64,000 nucleotides of DNA from Rhizobium sp. CB3090 (GTDB lineage: Bacteria > Pseudomonadota > Alphaproteobacteria > Rhizobiales > Rhizobiaceae), in the NCBI RefSeq assembly GCF_029714285.1, contig NZ_CP121664.1, positions 62,001 to 126,000 on the forward strand. Direction: 5' to 3'. Positions 46,794 through 56,215 of the stretch are shown here, piece by piece. Below the pieces are notes generated by a model that made no database searches, was not told where the DNA came from, and saw only the letters and a list, made by a program, of their open reading frames with translations. Position numbers and translations under genes: made by a program. How positions within the stretch are numbered: the stretch's first letter is position 1; each line of letters starts with the position of its first letter.

Positions 46794-47124
46794 ACACGGC
46801 GCCCTAAAGCTGGTCGGCGTCCCCGCATTTGGCATGGGCGGAGCAGGGGACGGAGGTAATTTATCCACTCTGATGCTGATTTTTGGCCTTCGGGAGGTAT
46901 TCGGTGGCCTGGCTGTGCTGACTGGCCTCCTGACCAGACCGGTCGCGTTCCTTTTGTCAGCGCAAATGGCCCTCGGCTACTGGACCAGCCATTTCTCGGG
47001 CAAGGGCGTCTTTCCCATGCTTGTCGACGGCGATGATACGATCCTGTTTTGCTTCATATTCCTCTATCTGGCGTTTACAGGACCCGGGGCGTGGAGTGTT
47101 GACGCATGGATGAAACGAATATGA
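46720..47124 (+). CDS. DoxX family membrane protein
   Basis: 134 residues with four predicted transmembrane helices: 'TALAVLRIVTALLLIEHGAL', 'LMLIFGLREVFGGLAVLTGL', 'RPVAFLLSAQMALGYWTSHF' and 'ILFCFIFLYLAFTGPGAWSV'. The 'R...F..HG..Kl' start is standard for DoxX/DoxD. Relatives are linked to thiosulfate oxidation, redox stress and quinone-related functions. The start is a TTG preceded by ggag. The sigma-54 promoter implies low-oxygen or nitrogen-fixation control. Confidence 0.85.
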   Translation: MEVVSKRARTALAVLRIVTALLLIEHGALKLVGVPAFGMGGAGDGGNLSTLMLIFGLREVFGGLAVLTGLLTRPVAFLLSAQMALGYWTSHFSGKGVFPMLVDGDDTILFCFIFLYLAFTGPGAWSVDAWMKRI

Positions 47125-47731
47125 GCGACCCTTCGACACTACAGCTTGATGAGTCATATGTCCGGAAACAGCCATTGGTGACTTGCAGCTTTGGGTCCGA
47201 AGTCGGGAAGTCACCGTACATTTGGTCAGCAAACATGCGGAAGAGTAACTAACGACTGACATAAAGAAGCCGCCTTCCTTAATCAGAGCTCTCTTGCAAG
47301 TCGAACCTCATCGGCGATAGCGCGCGTCTATCGACATTTCCCGGTTGACAAGGTCGATTGCCTGGGGACATAAAAATATACGACATTAGGTCGACAATAA
47401 TAACCGCGAGCGAGGTGAAATGCGTGACCGGCGGATGCTTATAGAGGCAACTTTATCAGAAAAGCATGTTCGCTCTGCTGGCACTGTTTACTGCTGTGCT
47501 CGTAATCAGCTAGCTGATTTAGTCCACGCCCAAGAGGCGAAGAACTGACAAAAGATAGCGAAGGCGGATTTCGTGCCTGCCAATATTGGCGTAGGTGTTG
47601 GAAGGGAAACAACCGCCTCGTCACTGGAGGTCTCGAGTAAAAAATTGGTTGAACGCAACCTCCATGAAATCCGAGAGGTGATCTTGTATGAACCGGCAGG
47701 AACGATCTCGCTGGCACCTGGAGAACACATA
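47125..47731. other. Intergenic stretch upstream of araC
   Basis: The last 159 bp are open in the araC frame (possible GTG start at 47573). The rest has no recognised gene. Confidence 0.4.
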
Positions 47732-48742
47732 ATGGAAAACAGCGCCAATGCCGTTTTTCGATATCGCGGCTCTACGTTCGATAGCATGATCGAAACCCTT
47801 ACGGGAGTATTCGGCACATTCGACGCTGAGCTCGTCAGTCGCTCCCAAGACTTCCATTGGGGGATTGATCTTTCGGCTTGTGAAAGCGCCGTATTGATTA
47901 CCGGCGCCCATCAGGATGGATTTCAGTTCCGCGCGGAATGGTGTTCTGGTGCAACGGAGCATCTATCGATCGTAGTGCCGCGCAGCGGCGGCATGGGGGT
48001 TACATACGGTTCGCGCACCGCCGAGGCTGGACAGGGAAAACTTCTTCTTTATAGGAATTTCGAGCCTGACGGCATCGTAATGCACGGGCAATCCAATCTG
48101 ATAGATGAGTTGGTGCTTGATTGGTCCTTATTCCAACGGACTATCGGCGAAACTTTCGACTTGCCGTTCAATGGCTCCCTCGACCTCTTGCCTGAGCTGG
48201 ATCTGTCCACGTCAGTTGGCCGGACGATCGGCAATCTCACGGAAACAATCATCGACGGAATACGCGATAATGGTCCGCTTTTGCAGTCTCCTATAGCGAT
48301 AGCACATATCACGCAGGCGCTCGCCGATGTGGTAATAAGGATGGTGCCTCATCGGCTATTGCATCTGCTGGATAAGCAACCCAACATGATCGCTCCAAGG
48401 CATGTTCGACGTGGGATCGAGTTCATGCGCGCCAATATCAATGAGCCGATTACAATGCCGATGGTGGCGGAAGCAGCGGGTGTTTCCACCCGAGCACTCG
48501 AAGCTGGTTTCCGCGCTTTTAAGGACACGACACCCGCAGTATATCTACAGATGCTTCGATTGCGGGCAGCACGGGAGGACCTGCTAGATCCAGAGAACCG
48601 TATGCTTTTGAAAGATATCTGCCTGAAATGGGGATTCTTTCAGTTCGGGAGGTTTTCCGCAGTTTATCGGGCGCACTATGGAGAAAATCCGTCTGAAACA
48701 AGAAAGCGCGCTTGTGGGTTGCGTTATTTTAGAGCCTCCTGA
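47732..48742 (+). CDS. AraC family transcriptional regulator
   Basis: 336 residues from an ATG with ggagaa 8 bp upstream; the frame is open back to a GTG at 47573 (53 more residues). The N-terminal half is the AraC_binding_2 type ('HLSIVVPRSGGMGVTYGSRT'). The C-terminal HTH pair is 'ITMPMVAEAAGVSTRALEAG' and 'ICLKWGFFQFGRFSAVYRAH'. By family it responds to a small, often aromatic, compound. The divergent beta-prism gene and the convergent DoxX gene are possible targets. Confidence 0.85.
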   Translation: MENSANAVFRYRGSTFDSMIETLTGVFGTFDAELVSRSQDFHWGIDLSACESAVLITGAHQDGFQFRAEWCSGATEHLSIVVPRSGGMGVTYGSRTAEAGQGKLLLYRNFEPDGIVMHGQSNLIDELVLDWSLFQRTIGETFDLPFNGSLDLLPELDLSTSVGRTIGNLTETIIDGIRDNGPLLQSPIAIAHITQALADVVIRMVPHRLLHLLDKQPNMIAPRHVRRGIEFMRANINEPITMPMVAEAAGVSTRALEAGFRAFKDTTPAVYLQMLRLRAAREDLLDPENRMLLKDICLKWGFFQFGRFSAVYRAHYGENPSETRKRACGLRYFRAS

Positions 48743-48989
48743 CGAAAAAAGATTGCCCGCAAATGGGATGACCGATTGCTTCTGAACGCGAAACGATTGT
48801 GCTGTTCACCCCAGCCTTCTTCATTCTTGCCATCGTTCCACAGCGTTGGAACTCCCGTCAGTGAGTGACAAAAATCAGGTCGCAGAGCCGCCAAGGCCCC
48901 AGGTCTACCACGCGCATGTTCAAATTTGTGCTGAATGCGCAAGTCGCGGACCACAGGGTTCCTTGATCGTCATGGCGCTTTTGAATGGG

Positions 48990-49463
48990 CTATGCTTTGA
49001 TGAGCACAGTCTCCTCCTTGGTCTGAAGCGGGACGGTCGTGCTGTAATATGGCCAGATATACGGTCCCCCGGCCCCCTGGTTCAGGTCTTGGTTGATCGC
49101 CTGATAGCCGGCGATATGCGGGGGTGAGGACTGGCCGGTCACGAGTAACTGGAGAGCTGTGATGGGCTGTTTGCCAGGTTCGCCGTTTTTCCAGACCATG
49201 TAGATGAACTTTCCGCCTGCGCCTTGTTTCAAATCTTGTCCGGTCCAACTCCAACCAGAGGGAGGGTTCGCTTGCGCTTGACTGTAGGCGACAAAGTCGA
49301 CCGACGTCACCGGATTCTCTTCGCCTAAGGTGTAGCCGATGTAGATGTACTTTCCGCCCACGCCCGTATTCGTGTCGATCGATAGGAATTCCCATGGCGG
49401 TTGATATCTCGGCCCGGGATTGTCGTCGACCTGGTTAGTTAATTGCTTAATGGGCGTAGCCAT
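48990..49463 (-). CDS. Three-repeat beta-prism-like (MABP-like) protein
   Basis: 157 residues from the ATG at 49463 (aaggag upstream); no signal peptide. The sequence has threefold internal symmetry: 'SIDTNTGVGGKYIYIGYT', 'QDLKQGAGGKFIYMVWK', 'QDLNQGAGGPYIWPYYS', each preceded by a strand such as 'NPVTSVDFVAYSQAQ' or 'PITALQLLVTG'. DLN-x-G-x-GG-x-(Y/F)-(I/L)-(Y/W) repeats are the mark of MABP beta-prism domains, best known from eukaryotic membrane-trafficking proteins and a few bacterial toxins. Membrane or glycan binding is an inference. It stands alone in a symbiosis region. Confidence 0.6.
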   Translation of the reverse strand: MATPIKQLTNQVDDNPGPRYQPPWEFLSIDTNTGVGGKYIYIGYTLGEENPVTSVDFVAYSQAQANPPSGWSWTGQDLKQGAGGKFIYMVWKNGEPGKQPITALQLLVTGQSSPPHIAGYQAINQDLNQGAGGPYIWPYYSTTVPLQTKEETVLIKA

Positions 49464-49896
49464 TAGACTCTCCTTGATTGGTAGAGTGATGAGTTGGTTG
49501 AGACTCAGTCCACACGCGCTGAATTGCACAATTCATGCCAAGTAAGAATCTAGCGGACACAACGTATAGGCACGAAATCAGCGTACAGTGTCTGTCGACG
49601 CTGCTAGGCTTATCGTTGAATGGAATCGTGCGCCCGTCTGGCTTGGCCGATTGATCGTGCGGGAGGCGCCGCGAACCAGAACCGGTAAAACCGTGCGTAA
49701 AAGGCGTTCGCTCTTTGCCTTGCGAAGATTGGAATACCGCCTGCTTTCAAAAAGACCAGGCGGTCCCCTGTCGCGCGGTTTCTGCTAGTCGACTTTTTTA
49801 CCGGGGCCCCTGATATCTTCGCAGATGGACGGCCCCCGAGTGGCAGAACCAGTTCTACCGCTTTAATTCGAGTTGGACCGTGGATTTGGCAAGAGC
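49464..49896. other. Intergenic stretch
   Basis: Contains the beta-prism gene promoter side and a hairpin (ccgcctg...caggcgg, about 49737-49764). A 66-codon plus frame (49588-49788) is Arg-rich and not convincing. Confidence 0.4.
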
Positions 49897-49942
49897 CATT
49901 TGCAAAACGAATTGGTGTTATCCAAACAATAGATTTTCAATC
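49897..49942 (+). promoter_or_regulatory. nod box upstream of the fatty-acid hydroxylase gene
   Basis: atccaaacaatagattttca (49920-49939) followed by atc matches ATCNAAACAATCRATTTTACCAATC except for C-to-A in AATC and two bases missing before CAATC. The upstream half has CAT at 49897 and aatt at the GATG place, at correct spacing. It is 57 bp before the ATG. Confidence 0.65.
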
Positions 49943-49998
49943 GCTGCCTATATCGCATAGGGCAATTACGTCGTACGCCAATTCGTCGGAGCAATCTA

Positions 49999-50919
49999 AT
50001 GCACGTTCTCGATTTTGAGGAGATGGCCCAGTTCTTCGTGAAATCGTTCACGCTAGTTGCGATATTCGCTACCATATGCGTCGTACTCGAAGTGATCTTT
50101 CCGGCTTATCGATATAGTTTTGCCTCGTACGTTCGCGGCGTGCGGAATTGGATTATTCGCATTGGATGCGGCGCCGTAATATGGCACTTGTACGCGGTGG
50201 GTTTGAAATTGTTAGGGATTAAGCCGCTCCTGACGGTCGATTTTGGTGCCTTGCTTCACTCTAACAATCCAATCATTAACACGGGCCTCGCCATCCTTTC
50301 AGGTGTGCTCGTCGCAATAGCCGGTGACTTCTTTTATTACTGGATGCATCGCGCTCAACATGCCGTTCCGTTTCTGTGGCGCCTGCATGCTACCCATCAC
50401 TCAATTCGTGAACTGTCGGCGTGGAATTGCAACCATCATCTTACCGAGCCATTTGTATACGCATTGTTTGTCACCCTACCGCTTACGCTGATTAACTTTG
50501 AATCAGGCGTCGTGCCCGTCGTTGCCATGACGCTGATTACCTTTCAGGCCCACCTTTCTCACTCCAGCACACGTGTCAACCTTGGGCCGTTCCGATACAT
50601 TATCGGCGACAACAAATTCCACCGCATCCACCACTCGATGGAACCGCATCATCGGCATCGAAACTATGGGTTCTTTACCACCGTATGGGACACGGTTTTC
50701 CGCACGGCATATTGGCCAAAAAAGGAGGAGTGGCCGCAAGTTGGTCTCCGAGATCAGCCTGAACCGCTCACTGTACGTGACTATTTTATGTTTCCGTTTG
50801 ATAAGCGACGTTGGATCAGAGCTAAGGTTGGAAATGGTAGGCCGGGAGTTGAGGCTGGCGGATTGAACGCAGCGGAAAGAGATGGACCTGTTCGTCCGGA
50901 TAGCAGTTCCGCAGCTTAA
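49999..50919 (+). CDS. Membrane fatty-acid hydroxylase / sterol desaturase family di-iron enzyme
   Basis: 306 residues. Hydrophobic segments lie at about 12-34, 52-72 and 94-115. The eight-His di-iron set is complete: 'HRAQH' (117-121), 'HATHH' (130-134), 'HHLTEP' (146-147) and 'HRIHH' (208-212) with 'HHRHRNYG' (217-220). The family hydroxylates or desaturates lipids with O2 in the inner membrane. A ggag site lies before the ATG and a nod box 57 bp upstream, so flavonoid/NodD induction is likely. Modification of the Nod-factor acyl chain or of membrane or hopanoid lipids would fit, but is not shown. Confidence 0.88.
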   Translation: MHVLDFEEMAQFFVKSFTLVAIFATICVVLEVIFPAYRYSFASYVRGVRNWIIRIGCGAVIWHLYAVGLKLLGIKPLLTVDFGALLHSNNPIINTGLAILSGVLVAIAGDFFYYWMHRAQHAVPFLWRLHATHHSIRELSAWNCNHHLTEPFVYALFVTLPLTLINFESGVVPVVAMTLITFQAHLSHSSTRVNLGPFRYIIGDNKFHRIHHSMEPHHRHRNYGFFTTVWDTVFRTAYWPKKEEWPQVGLRDQPEPLTVRDYFMFPFDKRRWIRAKVGNGRPGVEAGGLNAAERDGPVRPDSSSAA

Positions 50920-50941
50920 GGTTCAAAGAGCTGGGTCTGAT

Positions 50942-51457
50942 CTAATACCTGTTGGCGACAAGCCTTGATGGATTATGCATATGCCTGGCAAGAGCATCTT
51001 CCCCGTACTCAACGGCGGCGATGCCGCGATCTCGCACACTGCCGTCATCGCGAACCACCCTCTGCAACGAGAGCGAGCGCAACAGGTGTTTTTTTGATCC
51101 TGATGCTATCTCGATCGCTTCCTTGAGGATTTCGCCTTCCATCGTCTTCTTGCCGAGGAGGCGCTGCAGCTCTTTCACCTGGTTTTGAAGCGCCCTGTAT
51201 TCGGATGCCGGGATGACCTCTTCCTGCGATGCGGTGGCAGTCAGCGCACCCTGCGCTGCAAGCTTGCGCCAGGCGAATAACTGGTTCGGCTGAATGCCAT
51301 GACGTCGAGCAACGATGCTGACCGTGACATCAGGCTCGTACGTCTCTTGGACTATCGCCAGCTTTTCCGCTGTCGACCAGCGACGGCGGCGCTCAGGGCC
51401 GGACAGGACTTCTATCTTCGGATTGTGACTAATCATAATGGGCACATTACTCCTCAC
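50942..51457 (-). pseudogene. IS3-family (IS2-like) OrfA, element truncated
   Basis: From [20 protein letters not shown] (51436): '[20 protein letters not shown]', '[20 protein letters not shown]', then the leucine-zipper '[20 protein letters not shown]'. This is a standard OrfA with HTH. The usual OrfB follows only as a few codons ('MTAVCEIAA', minus strand about 51050) before unrelated sequence, so the catalytic part is deleted. The element's outer end is near 51500 (gtagtggccccataaatccc). Confidence 0.82.
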
Positions 51458-51654
51458 ACTTAAGTGGGAGATCGTGTCCGGGGATTTATGGGGCCACTAC
51501 ATGCTCCGCCATATTCAATTTCCCGCTCAATATGCAATTTGCGAAGAAAGTTTCCATAGGGCGTCTTTGCGCTGTGAAAACGTCAATTTGTATTACTAAT
51601 GAGGAGTACTGATAGGTTTGGATGGCGTACATACACGCTGTGGATAGATAAGAC

Positions 51655-52629
51655 ATGCGGTTCAATGGCCTTGACCTAAATCTCCTAGTCGCGCTCGACG
51701 CCCTGATGAGCGAGCGTAATTTGACGGCGGCGGCGCGCAGCATCAACCTGAGCCAACCGGCCATGAGCGCTGCCGTCGCCCGATTGCGCACCTATTTCGA
51801 AGATGAGCTATTTACGATGGCCGGCCGCGAATTTATCCCCACCCGGCGGGCGGAAGGTATCGCGCCCGCGGTGCGCGAGGCTCTGCTGCAGATTCAGCTC
51901 TCCATTATTTCCAGGGAGCCGTTTGACCCGGCTCGGTCGGATCGCCGCTTCAAAATTGTGCTTTCCGATTACGTCACACTCGTGTTTTTCGAAAGGATTG
52001 CGGAGCGTGTCGCGCGAGAAGCTCCCGGCATCAGCTTCGAATTTCTTCCCCCCGGCGATGACAATGAGGACCTTCTTCGGCGCGGCGACGTCGATCTTTT
52101 CATTCTGCCGGAATTATTTATGTCAAACGCCCATCCCCAAGCGAGACTGTTCGATGATGTCCATGTGTGCGTAGGCTGCACCTCGAACAAGCAACTGGAA
52201 GAGCCACTCACATTCGAGAGATACATGTCGATGGGGCACGTTGTGGCCAAGTTCTATACACGGAGGCCCGGCCTCGAGGAATCGTGCCTGCTTGAGTACG
52301 GTCGCGAGAGACGTATCGACGTCGTCCTACATGGCTTCAGCATGATTCCATCCATGGTTTTAGGCAACGAGCGCATAGGAACCATGCCCTTGCGGCTCGC
52401 GCAGCATTTCGCAAGAACAATGCCGCTGCGCATCCTCGAGCTTCCGCTGCCACGCCACCTTCCGTTCACTGAAGCCGTTCAATGGCATGAACTGCACGAT
52501 AGTGATCCGGGAAGCGTCTGGATGCGCGAAATGCTGTTTGAGGAGGCGGCCCGTATGGGTTCGCCAATTGGCATGACCGCGCCCCTCAGCAACCCAAACC
52601 AACACGAACGTTGTCCGGCGCACCTGTGA
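51655..52629 (+). CDS. nodD: NodD, LysR-type flavonoid-responsive regulator (copy 1)
   Basis: 324 residues opening [20 protein letters not shown] and '[20 protein letters not shown]', the NodD winged-HTH signature, then the NodD-specific '[20 protein letters not shown]' and '[19 protein letters not shown]'. NodD binds nod boxes and activates nod genes with plant flavonoids. The first 45 residues are identical to copy 2 up to the last strand; the C-terminus differs, suggesting different inducers. It stands on the opposite strand from copy 2, just right of a truncated IS3 element. No nod box is next to it. Confidence 0.95.
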   Translation: MRFNGLDLNLLVALDALMSERNLTAAARSINLSQPAMSAAVARLRTYFEDELFTMAGREFIPTRRAEGIAPAVREALLQIQLSIISREPFDPARSDRRFKIVLSDYVTLVFFERIAERVAREAPGISFEFLPPGDDNEDLLRRGDVDLFILPELFMSNAHPQARLFDDVHVCVGCTSNKQLEEPLTFERYMSMGHVVAKFYTRRPGLEESCLLEYGRERRIDVVLHGFSMIPSMVLGNERIGTMPLRLAQHFARTMPLRILELPLPRHLPFTEAVQWHELHDSDPGSVWMREMLFEEAARMGSPIGMTAPLSNPNQHERCPAHL

Positions 52630-53158
52630 TCCGAAAACTTCATCTTGCCATGGCGGTTATATGGCTGCCATAGGCCCGCCGTGCGTTAATGCTGCCGGTA
52701 AGCTTGTCCGTACCCACACGGTCTCGGCGACTGCTTTGACGATATGGAATTAGGTTAACACTGGGGATGTCAGTTCAGCGGGCAGCCGCGGGCGATCATC
52801 TCTCATCCAATGACCTCGATTTTTACCGGTCTGTCTTTCGCCCAACGATGTGGGAGATGCGACATGGCCGCGCGAGCTTCAACTGGAATGGTCTATTGGA
52901 CAGTGGCACTTTGAGCTCCATTAGCAGATCCGGATAATGCACACGCGCGGCCGAAGAGTAGATGATGGAGTCCATCGCTCGTATGGTGAGTTGGCCGCCG
53001 GCAATTTGCCGCAGAGTATCAGTTTGACGTGCTCACTGCCCAGTTGAATCAATGTCGCGGACATCGCCATGAAGAACCCTGGTTAATGCCGCGGCAAGAT
53101 TGTAGCATCAGCGCAGCCAATGGTGAGTGATCGATTTGGTTGGTAATGGTGGCGTTGC
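52630..53158. other. Intergenic stretch
   Basis: About 530 bp after nodD copy 1. No convincing gene. A short piece around 52880-52960 faintly resembles the nodA-nodD spacer at 59760-59830 (ttgagctcca), too weak to call. Confidence 0.4.
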
Positions 53159-53572
53159 TCACTGCTGTGCGGGCGCGGGTTTCTGCAGTTTCTCCTGAAC
53201 TTTCTTAACGAGAACAGGATCCTTCTGTGCAGCCGCCAGAATTGCGTTGTATTCGTCCACCGAAATATTGGGAGAGGTCTGAACGGCTTGTATCATCTGT
53301 TTCCGCGCCTCGCTCCGTAGCTCTTGCTTCGCTGTCTCATCCGCCGCCGCCTCGATCTTGGTCGCGTACTCCTGCCTGATCTTGTCGACCTGGAGATACG
53401 CGACGGTAAAAGCTTCGATCTTTTCGTCACTAATGGCCGCAGCCACACCATTGCCATTTGGTTGTGCTTGGGCGGGTTGCGCCGCTTGCTGCGCCAACGC
53501 AGGATTGCTGAGAAATATCAAGCCCAAAACTGCAACTGTCAATGAGGCGGCAGAGATGTGACGATCGATCAT
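53159..53572 (-). CDS. DUF4168 exported protein
   Basis: 137 residues. Signal peptide 'AASLTVAVLGLIFLSNPALA' (cleavage after ALA, residue 27), then a Gln/Ala/Pro linker and two predicted helices 'ISDEKIEAFTVAYLQVDKIR' and 'NISVDEYNAILAAAQKDPVL', the DUF4168 layout. Role unknown, periplasmic. A gaggaat site precedes the ATG. It lies downstream of the monooxygenase on the same strand but 290 bp away, so it may have its own promoter; position suggests the y4wG slot of NGR234, which I could not verify. Confidence 0.75.
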   Translation of the reverse strand: MIDRHISAASLTVAVLGLIFLSNPALAQQAAQPAQAQPNGNGVAAAISDEKIEAFTVAYLQVDKIRQEYATKIEAAADETAKQELRSEARKQMIQAVQTSPNISVDEYNAILAAAQKDPVLVKKVQEKLQKPAPAQQ

Positions 53573-53859
53573 TTTAAATTCCTCTCATGTAGTGCGGGGA
53601 CAACGCTTCTTTCCCACCGTAAAGCCAACAGCGGCGATATAGCCGGCAACGGTTGACGGGGATTCGGCGATTTGGCCTTCAACGCTTGCCGTAGGACAAT
53701 CGCGAGGCGATCTGCTGACTATGGAGGGCCATTTGCCGAGAACGTTGTCATCATTAGCATATTAACCGGATGCGACGGCGAGGATTGTTGCTTGACATCT
53801 CGCATCCAATGGGGCGACCAGCACGGCGTAGGAAGATGTCGCTCGGGCTCCAAGGCGCA

Positions 53860-54888
53860 TCAGTCAAGACGAGTCATAAATTCGGATTGAATGGTGGCTG
53901 CGGTGTAAAGGGAAGCGTCCAGCGGCAGGGTCCCAAATGCAAGTTGACAAAGAAGGTAGTTGGCGCCTGCCTCTTCTATCTGGTTCTGTAACGTTTGCCT
54001 CACCGACGCCGCCGACCCTGCGACGCATAACTCATTCTCAACTGCCTCGTCGAAAGTCAGCGGCAGGTTTGGTGGAGTCTGCAGGTCATTTAGCTCGTAA
54101 AGAAATTTAAAGCTGGTGAGCCAGTGTTCGTAGGCCGACGCTGCGAGCACACAGGCATCGCGATCAGAACGCCCAATCACGATCATGCGAAGCAATCCAC
54201 GAAATGATGATTGATCATCTTCGCCCGTGTTCTCTTTTCGATGGGCGCGGAAGGCATCAGTAATTCTGCGGACAGAAGAAGACGGTCCAAGGCACGCGAT
54301 GTTTGCGCCATTCGCCGCGGCCCAGCGGGCCGACTCGGGTCTACCTGTGGCAATCCACATCGGTGGATGCGGCCTTTGATGAGGTCTTAGTGTCAGTGGT
54401 ATGCTGCTCAGCTCAAAATGCTGGCCCTTATGGGATAGCGTGCCGCCTCTCATTGCATTAACAAGAATTTCACTGGCTTCCGCATAGCAGCCTGGTGCCG
54501 CGTCAGCACACATCCCGAAATAACTCAATTCGATCGGGAGAGAACCGCGTCCAATCCCGACCTCAACTCTGCCGCCGCTCAATTGGTCCAGCATACAGAT
54601 TTCTTCAAAAGCCCGCAGCGGATGATAAAGGGGCAGCAGCATGACGAGTGGCCCGATGCGAATCCAACGCGTACGCTGTGCGACGCTCGATAAAAACAAA
54701 TTTGGCGATGGCCCTCTCCCATGCGGAGTACAGTGGTGCTCAGCAAGGTGATAAGCATAAAAACCAAGGCCGTCGCACGCTTCGGCTAACCTTAGGCGAT
54801 CTGAGTATTGCTGGGCTATGTCGCAGCCGTTGTCGTCCAGATGATCGAAGATGCCGAAGGTCAGATTAGAAGGAACGGCATTTCCCAT
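53860..54888 (-). CDS. Luciferase-like flavin-dependent monooxygenase (y4wF-like)
   Basis: 342 residues from the ATG at 54888 (ggagacaatcg upstream; a longer frame to 54990 lacks support). 'FGIFDHLDDNGCDIAQQYSD', 'YHLAEHHCTPHGRGPSPNLF', 'RIGPLVMLLPLYHPLRAFEE' and 'DQLSGGRVEVGIGRGSLPIE' are the TIM-barrel signatures of LLM-class monooxygenases using FMNH2. It follows the HisC-like aminotransferase on the same strand. In strain NGR234 an aminotransferase-monooxygenase pair (y4wE, y4wF) under NodD2 control makes indole-acetic acid; the same role is likely but inferred from order and family only. Confidence 0.88.
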   Translation of the reverse strand: MGNAVPSNLTFGIFDHLDDNGCDIAQQYSDRLRLAEACDGLGFYAYHLAEHHCTPHGRGPSPNLFLSSVAQRTRWIRIGPLVMLLPLYHPLRAFEEICMLDQLSGGRVEVGIGRGSLPIELSYFGMCADAAPGCYAEASEILVNAMRGGTLSHKGQHFELSSIPLTLRPHQRPHPPMWIATGRPESARWAAANGANIACLGPSSSVRRITDAFRAHRKENTGEDDQSSFRGLLRMIVIGRSDRDACVLAASAYEHWLTSFKFLYELNDLQTPPNLPLTFDEAVENELCVAGSAASVRQTLQNQIEEAGANYLLCQLAFGTLPLDASLYTAATIQSEFMTRLD

Positions 54889-55102
54889 TCGATTGTCTCC
54901 AATGTTTGACGAAAGATATCGATTCAAGCGATCAAGAGGCCGGTCTATGCTCCAGCCATGGTTCTCCAGGACCAGGCCATCCAAAAGCACTACGGCCAGT
55001 GCAAATCGCAGATACGGGTGGTGTCGACCTAATTTGGTGCGGAGATCCCGGTATCGGCCAGGCAGCCTTGGCTGTCTTTATAGTGTGGGTAAAAAACGAA
55101 AA

Positions 55103-56215
55103 TTAGCCGTGCTTGACCGGCTGCATCTTCAGGCTTTCAGAAATGTCAGCGGCGGCTGAAAGGAATGCATCCATTTGGGTTTTTGAACCGATGCTTACGC
55201 GAATATAATTTTCCAAGCCGTCATCGGGAAAGACGGCCACAAGTATCTTCTGTCTTCTCAACGATGCTTGCCACCATGTGCCGTTTTGCCCAGCTGGTAC
55301 GCGAGCAAGTAGGAAATTGGCATGAGAGGGGGTCACCGAAAATCCAAGTTTAGAGAGGGTAGCCGTCGTTCGGTGTCTTTCATCTTTGATATGTTTGTGG
55401 TTCTCGGCGTAGGCGGCGCGGTGCGAGAGGATACTAGCACCGATCGCGTGGGCGATAAGGTTCATATTGAAGAGATTTTGGCTATTGCGTAACCTTCCGA
55501 CAAGTTCAGGATGACCCAAGCCGAAACCAATGCGAATACCGGCGGCGGCGTAGCTTTTAGAAAATGTTCTTAAGACCAGCAGGTTCGAATGGCGATTAAT
55601 AAGTCGTAGAGCATCGTCGGGCGCAAAATCGACATACGCCTCATCCAACACTATCAATCGGTCGGATTGCGCGGCGAGCCTGTCGATCTCGGCTATCGGT
55701 ACAAAGGTTCCGCTCGGGTTATTCGGATTGGCCAGCAGGATGAACTTTGCATCCTTTGCGGGACCGAGAAGCAACTGCTCTGTGGGCAACGAATAAGATT
55801 TGCCCCATCCGATTTCGAGAAATCGAGCACCCTGTAACATGGCCAGTTTGCGATTGAACGAAAAACCTGGCGACATCATCGCCACGCTGTCACCCGGGGC
55901 AAGGAAAGCCCTGTAGATGAGCCCCAGCAGTTCCGACGATCCATTGCCGGCGATCACCTGATCGCAGGAGAGGCCATACGCATGGGCGGCCGCTTCCCGC
56001 AAGCAGCGGTTATCATCTTCGGGATAAAGATAATGCCGTTTGAGCGCGGCAATCGCGCTTCGCATCACCAGCATTGGCAACGGAAATGGATTCTCATTCG
56101 TGTCCAGCTTAATGCAATTGGCCTCCGGAGCCGGCTGTTTGGACGGAATAGCGTCTAGCTGTTTCACCGTCTGCGAAAGAGCGGAAAGCACGCCTTGCAG
56201 TTTTGCATCAGACAT
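55103..56215 (-). CDS. HisC-like PLP aminotransferase (y4wE-like)
   Basis: 370 residues of fold-type I: 'CIKLDTNENPFPLPMLV', 'GNGSSELLGLIYRAFLAPGD', 'LLANPNNPSGTF' and Schiff-base Lys220 in 'LRTFSKSYAAAGIRIG'. This is the histidinol-phosphate/aromatic aminotransferase subgroup. In the symbiotic setting it is probably the y4wE homologue, turning tryptophan to indole-pyruvate, rather than a histidine gene. Start at 56215 with a ggag-like site. No nod box was found in the 200 bp upstream, unlike the NGR234 operon. Confidence 0.88.
   Translation of the reverse strand: MSDAKLQGVLSALSQTVKQLDAIPSKQPAPEANCIKLDTNENPFPLPMLVMRSAIAALKRHYLYPEDDNRCLREAAAHAYGLSCDQVIAGNGSSELLGLIYRAFLAPGDSVAMMSPGFSFNRKLAMLQGARFLEIGWGKSYSLPTEQLLLGPAKDAKFILLANPNNPSGTFVPIAEIDRLAAQSDRLIVLDEAYVDFAPDDALRLINRHSNLLVLRTFSKSYAAAGIRIGFGLGHPELVGRLRNSQNLFNMNLIAHAIGASILSHRAAYAENHKHIKDERHRTTATLSKLGFSVTPSHANFLLARVPAGQNGTWWQASLRRQKILVAVFPDDGLENYIRVSIGSKTQMDAFLSAAADISESLKMQPVKHG

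Noticed and set aside
52870..52960. Similarity of the sequence after nodD copy 1 to the nodA-nodD spacer
   Set aside because: Only about ten consecutive bases (ttgagctcca) agree; too little to call a duplication.
53120..53160. gatcgatttggttggtaat as a possible nod box
   Set aside because: It lacks the AAACAATC core and faces a convergent gene.
54880..54900. ggagacaatcgaatg before the monooxygenase as nod-box remnant
   Set aside because: It is explained as ribosome site plus start codon; no other nod-box part is present.
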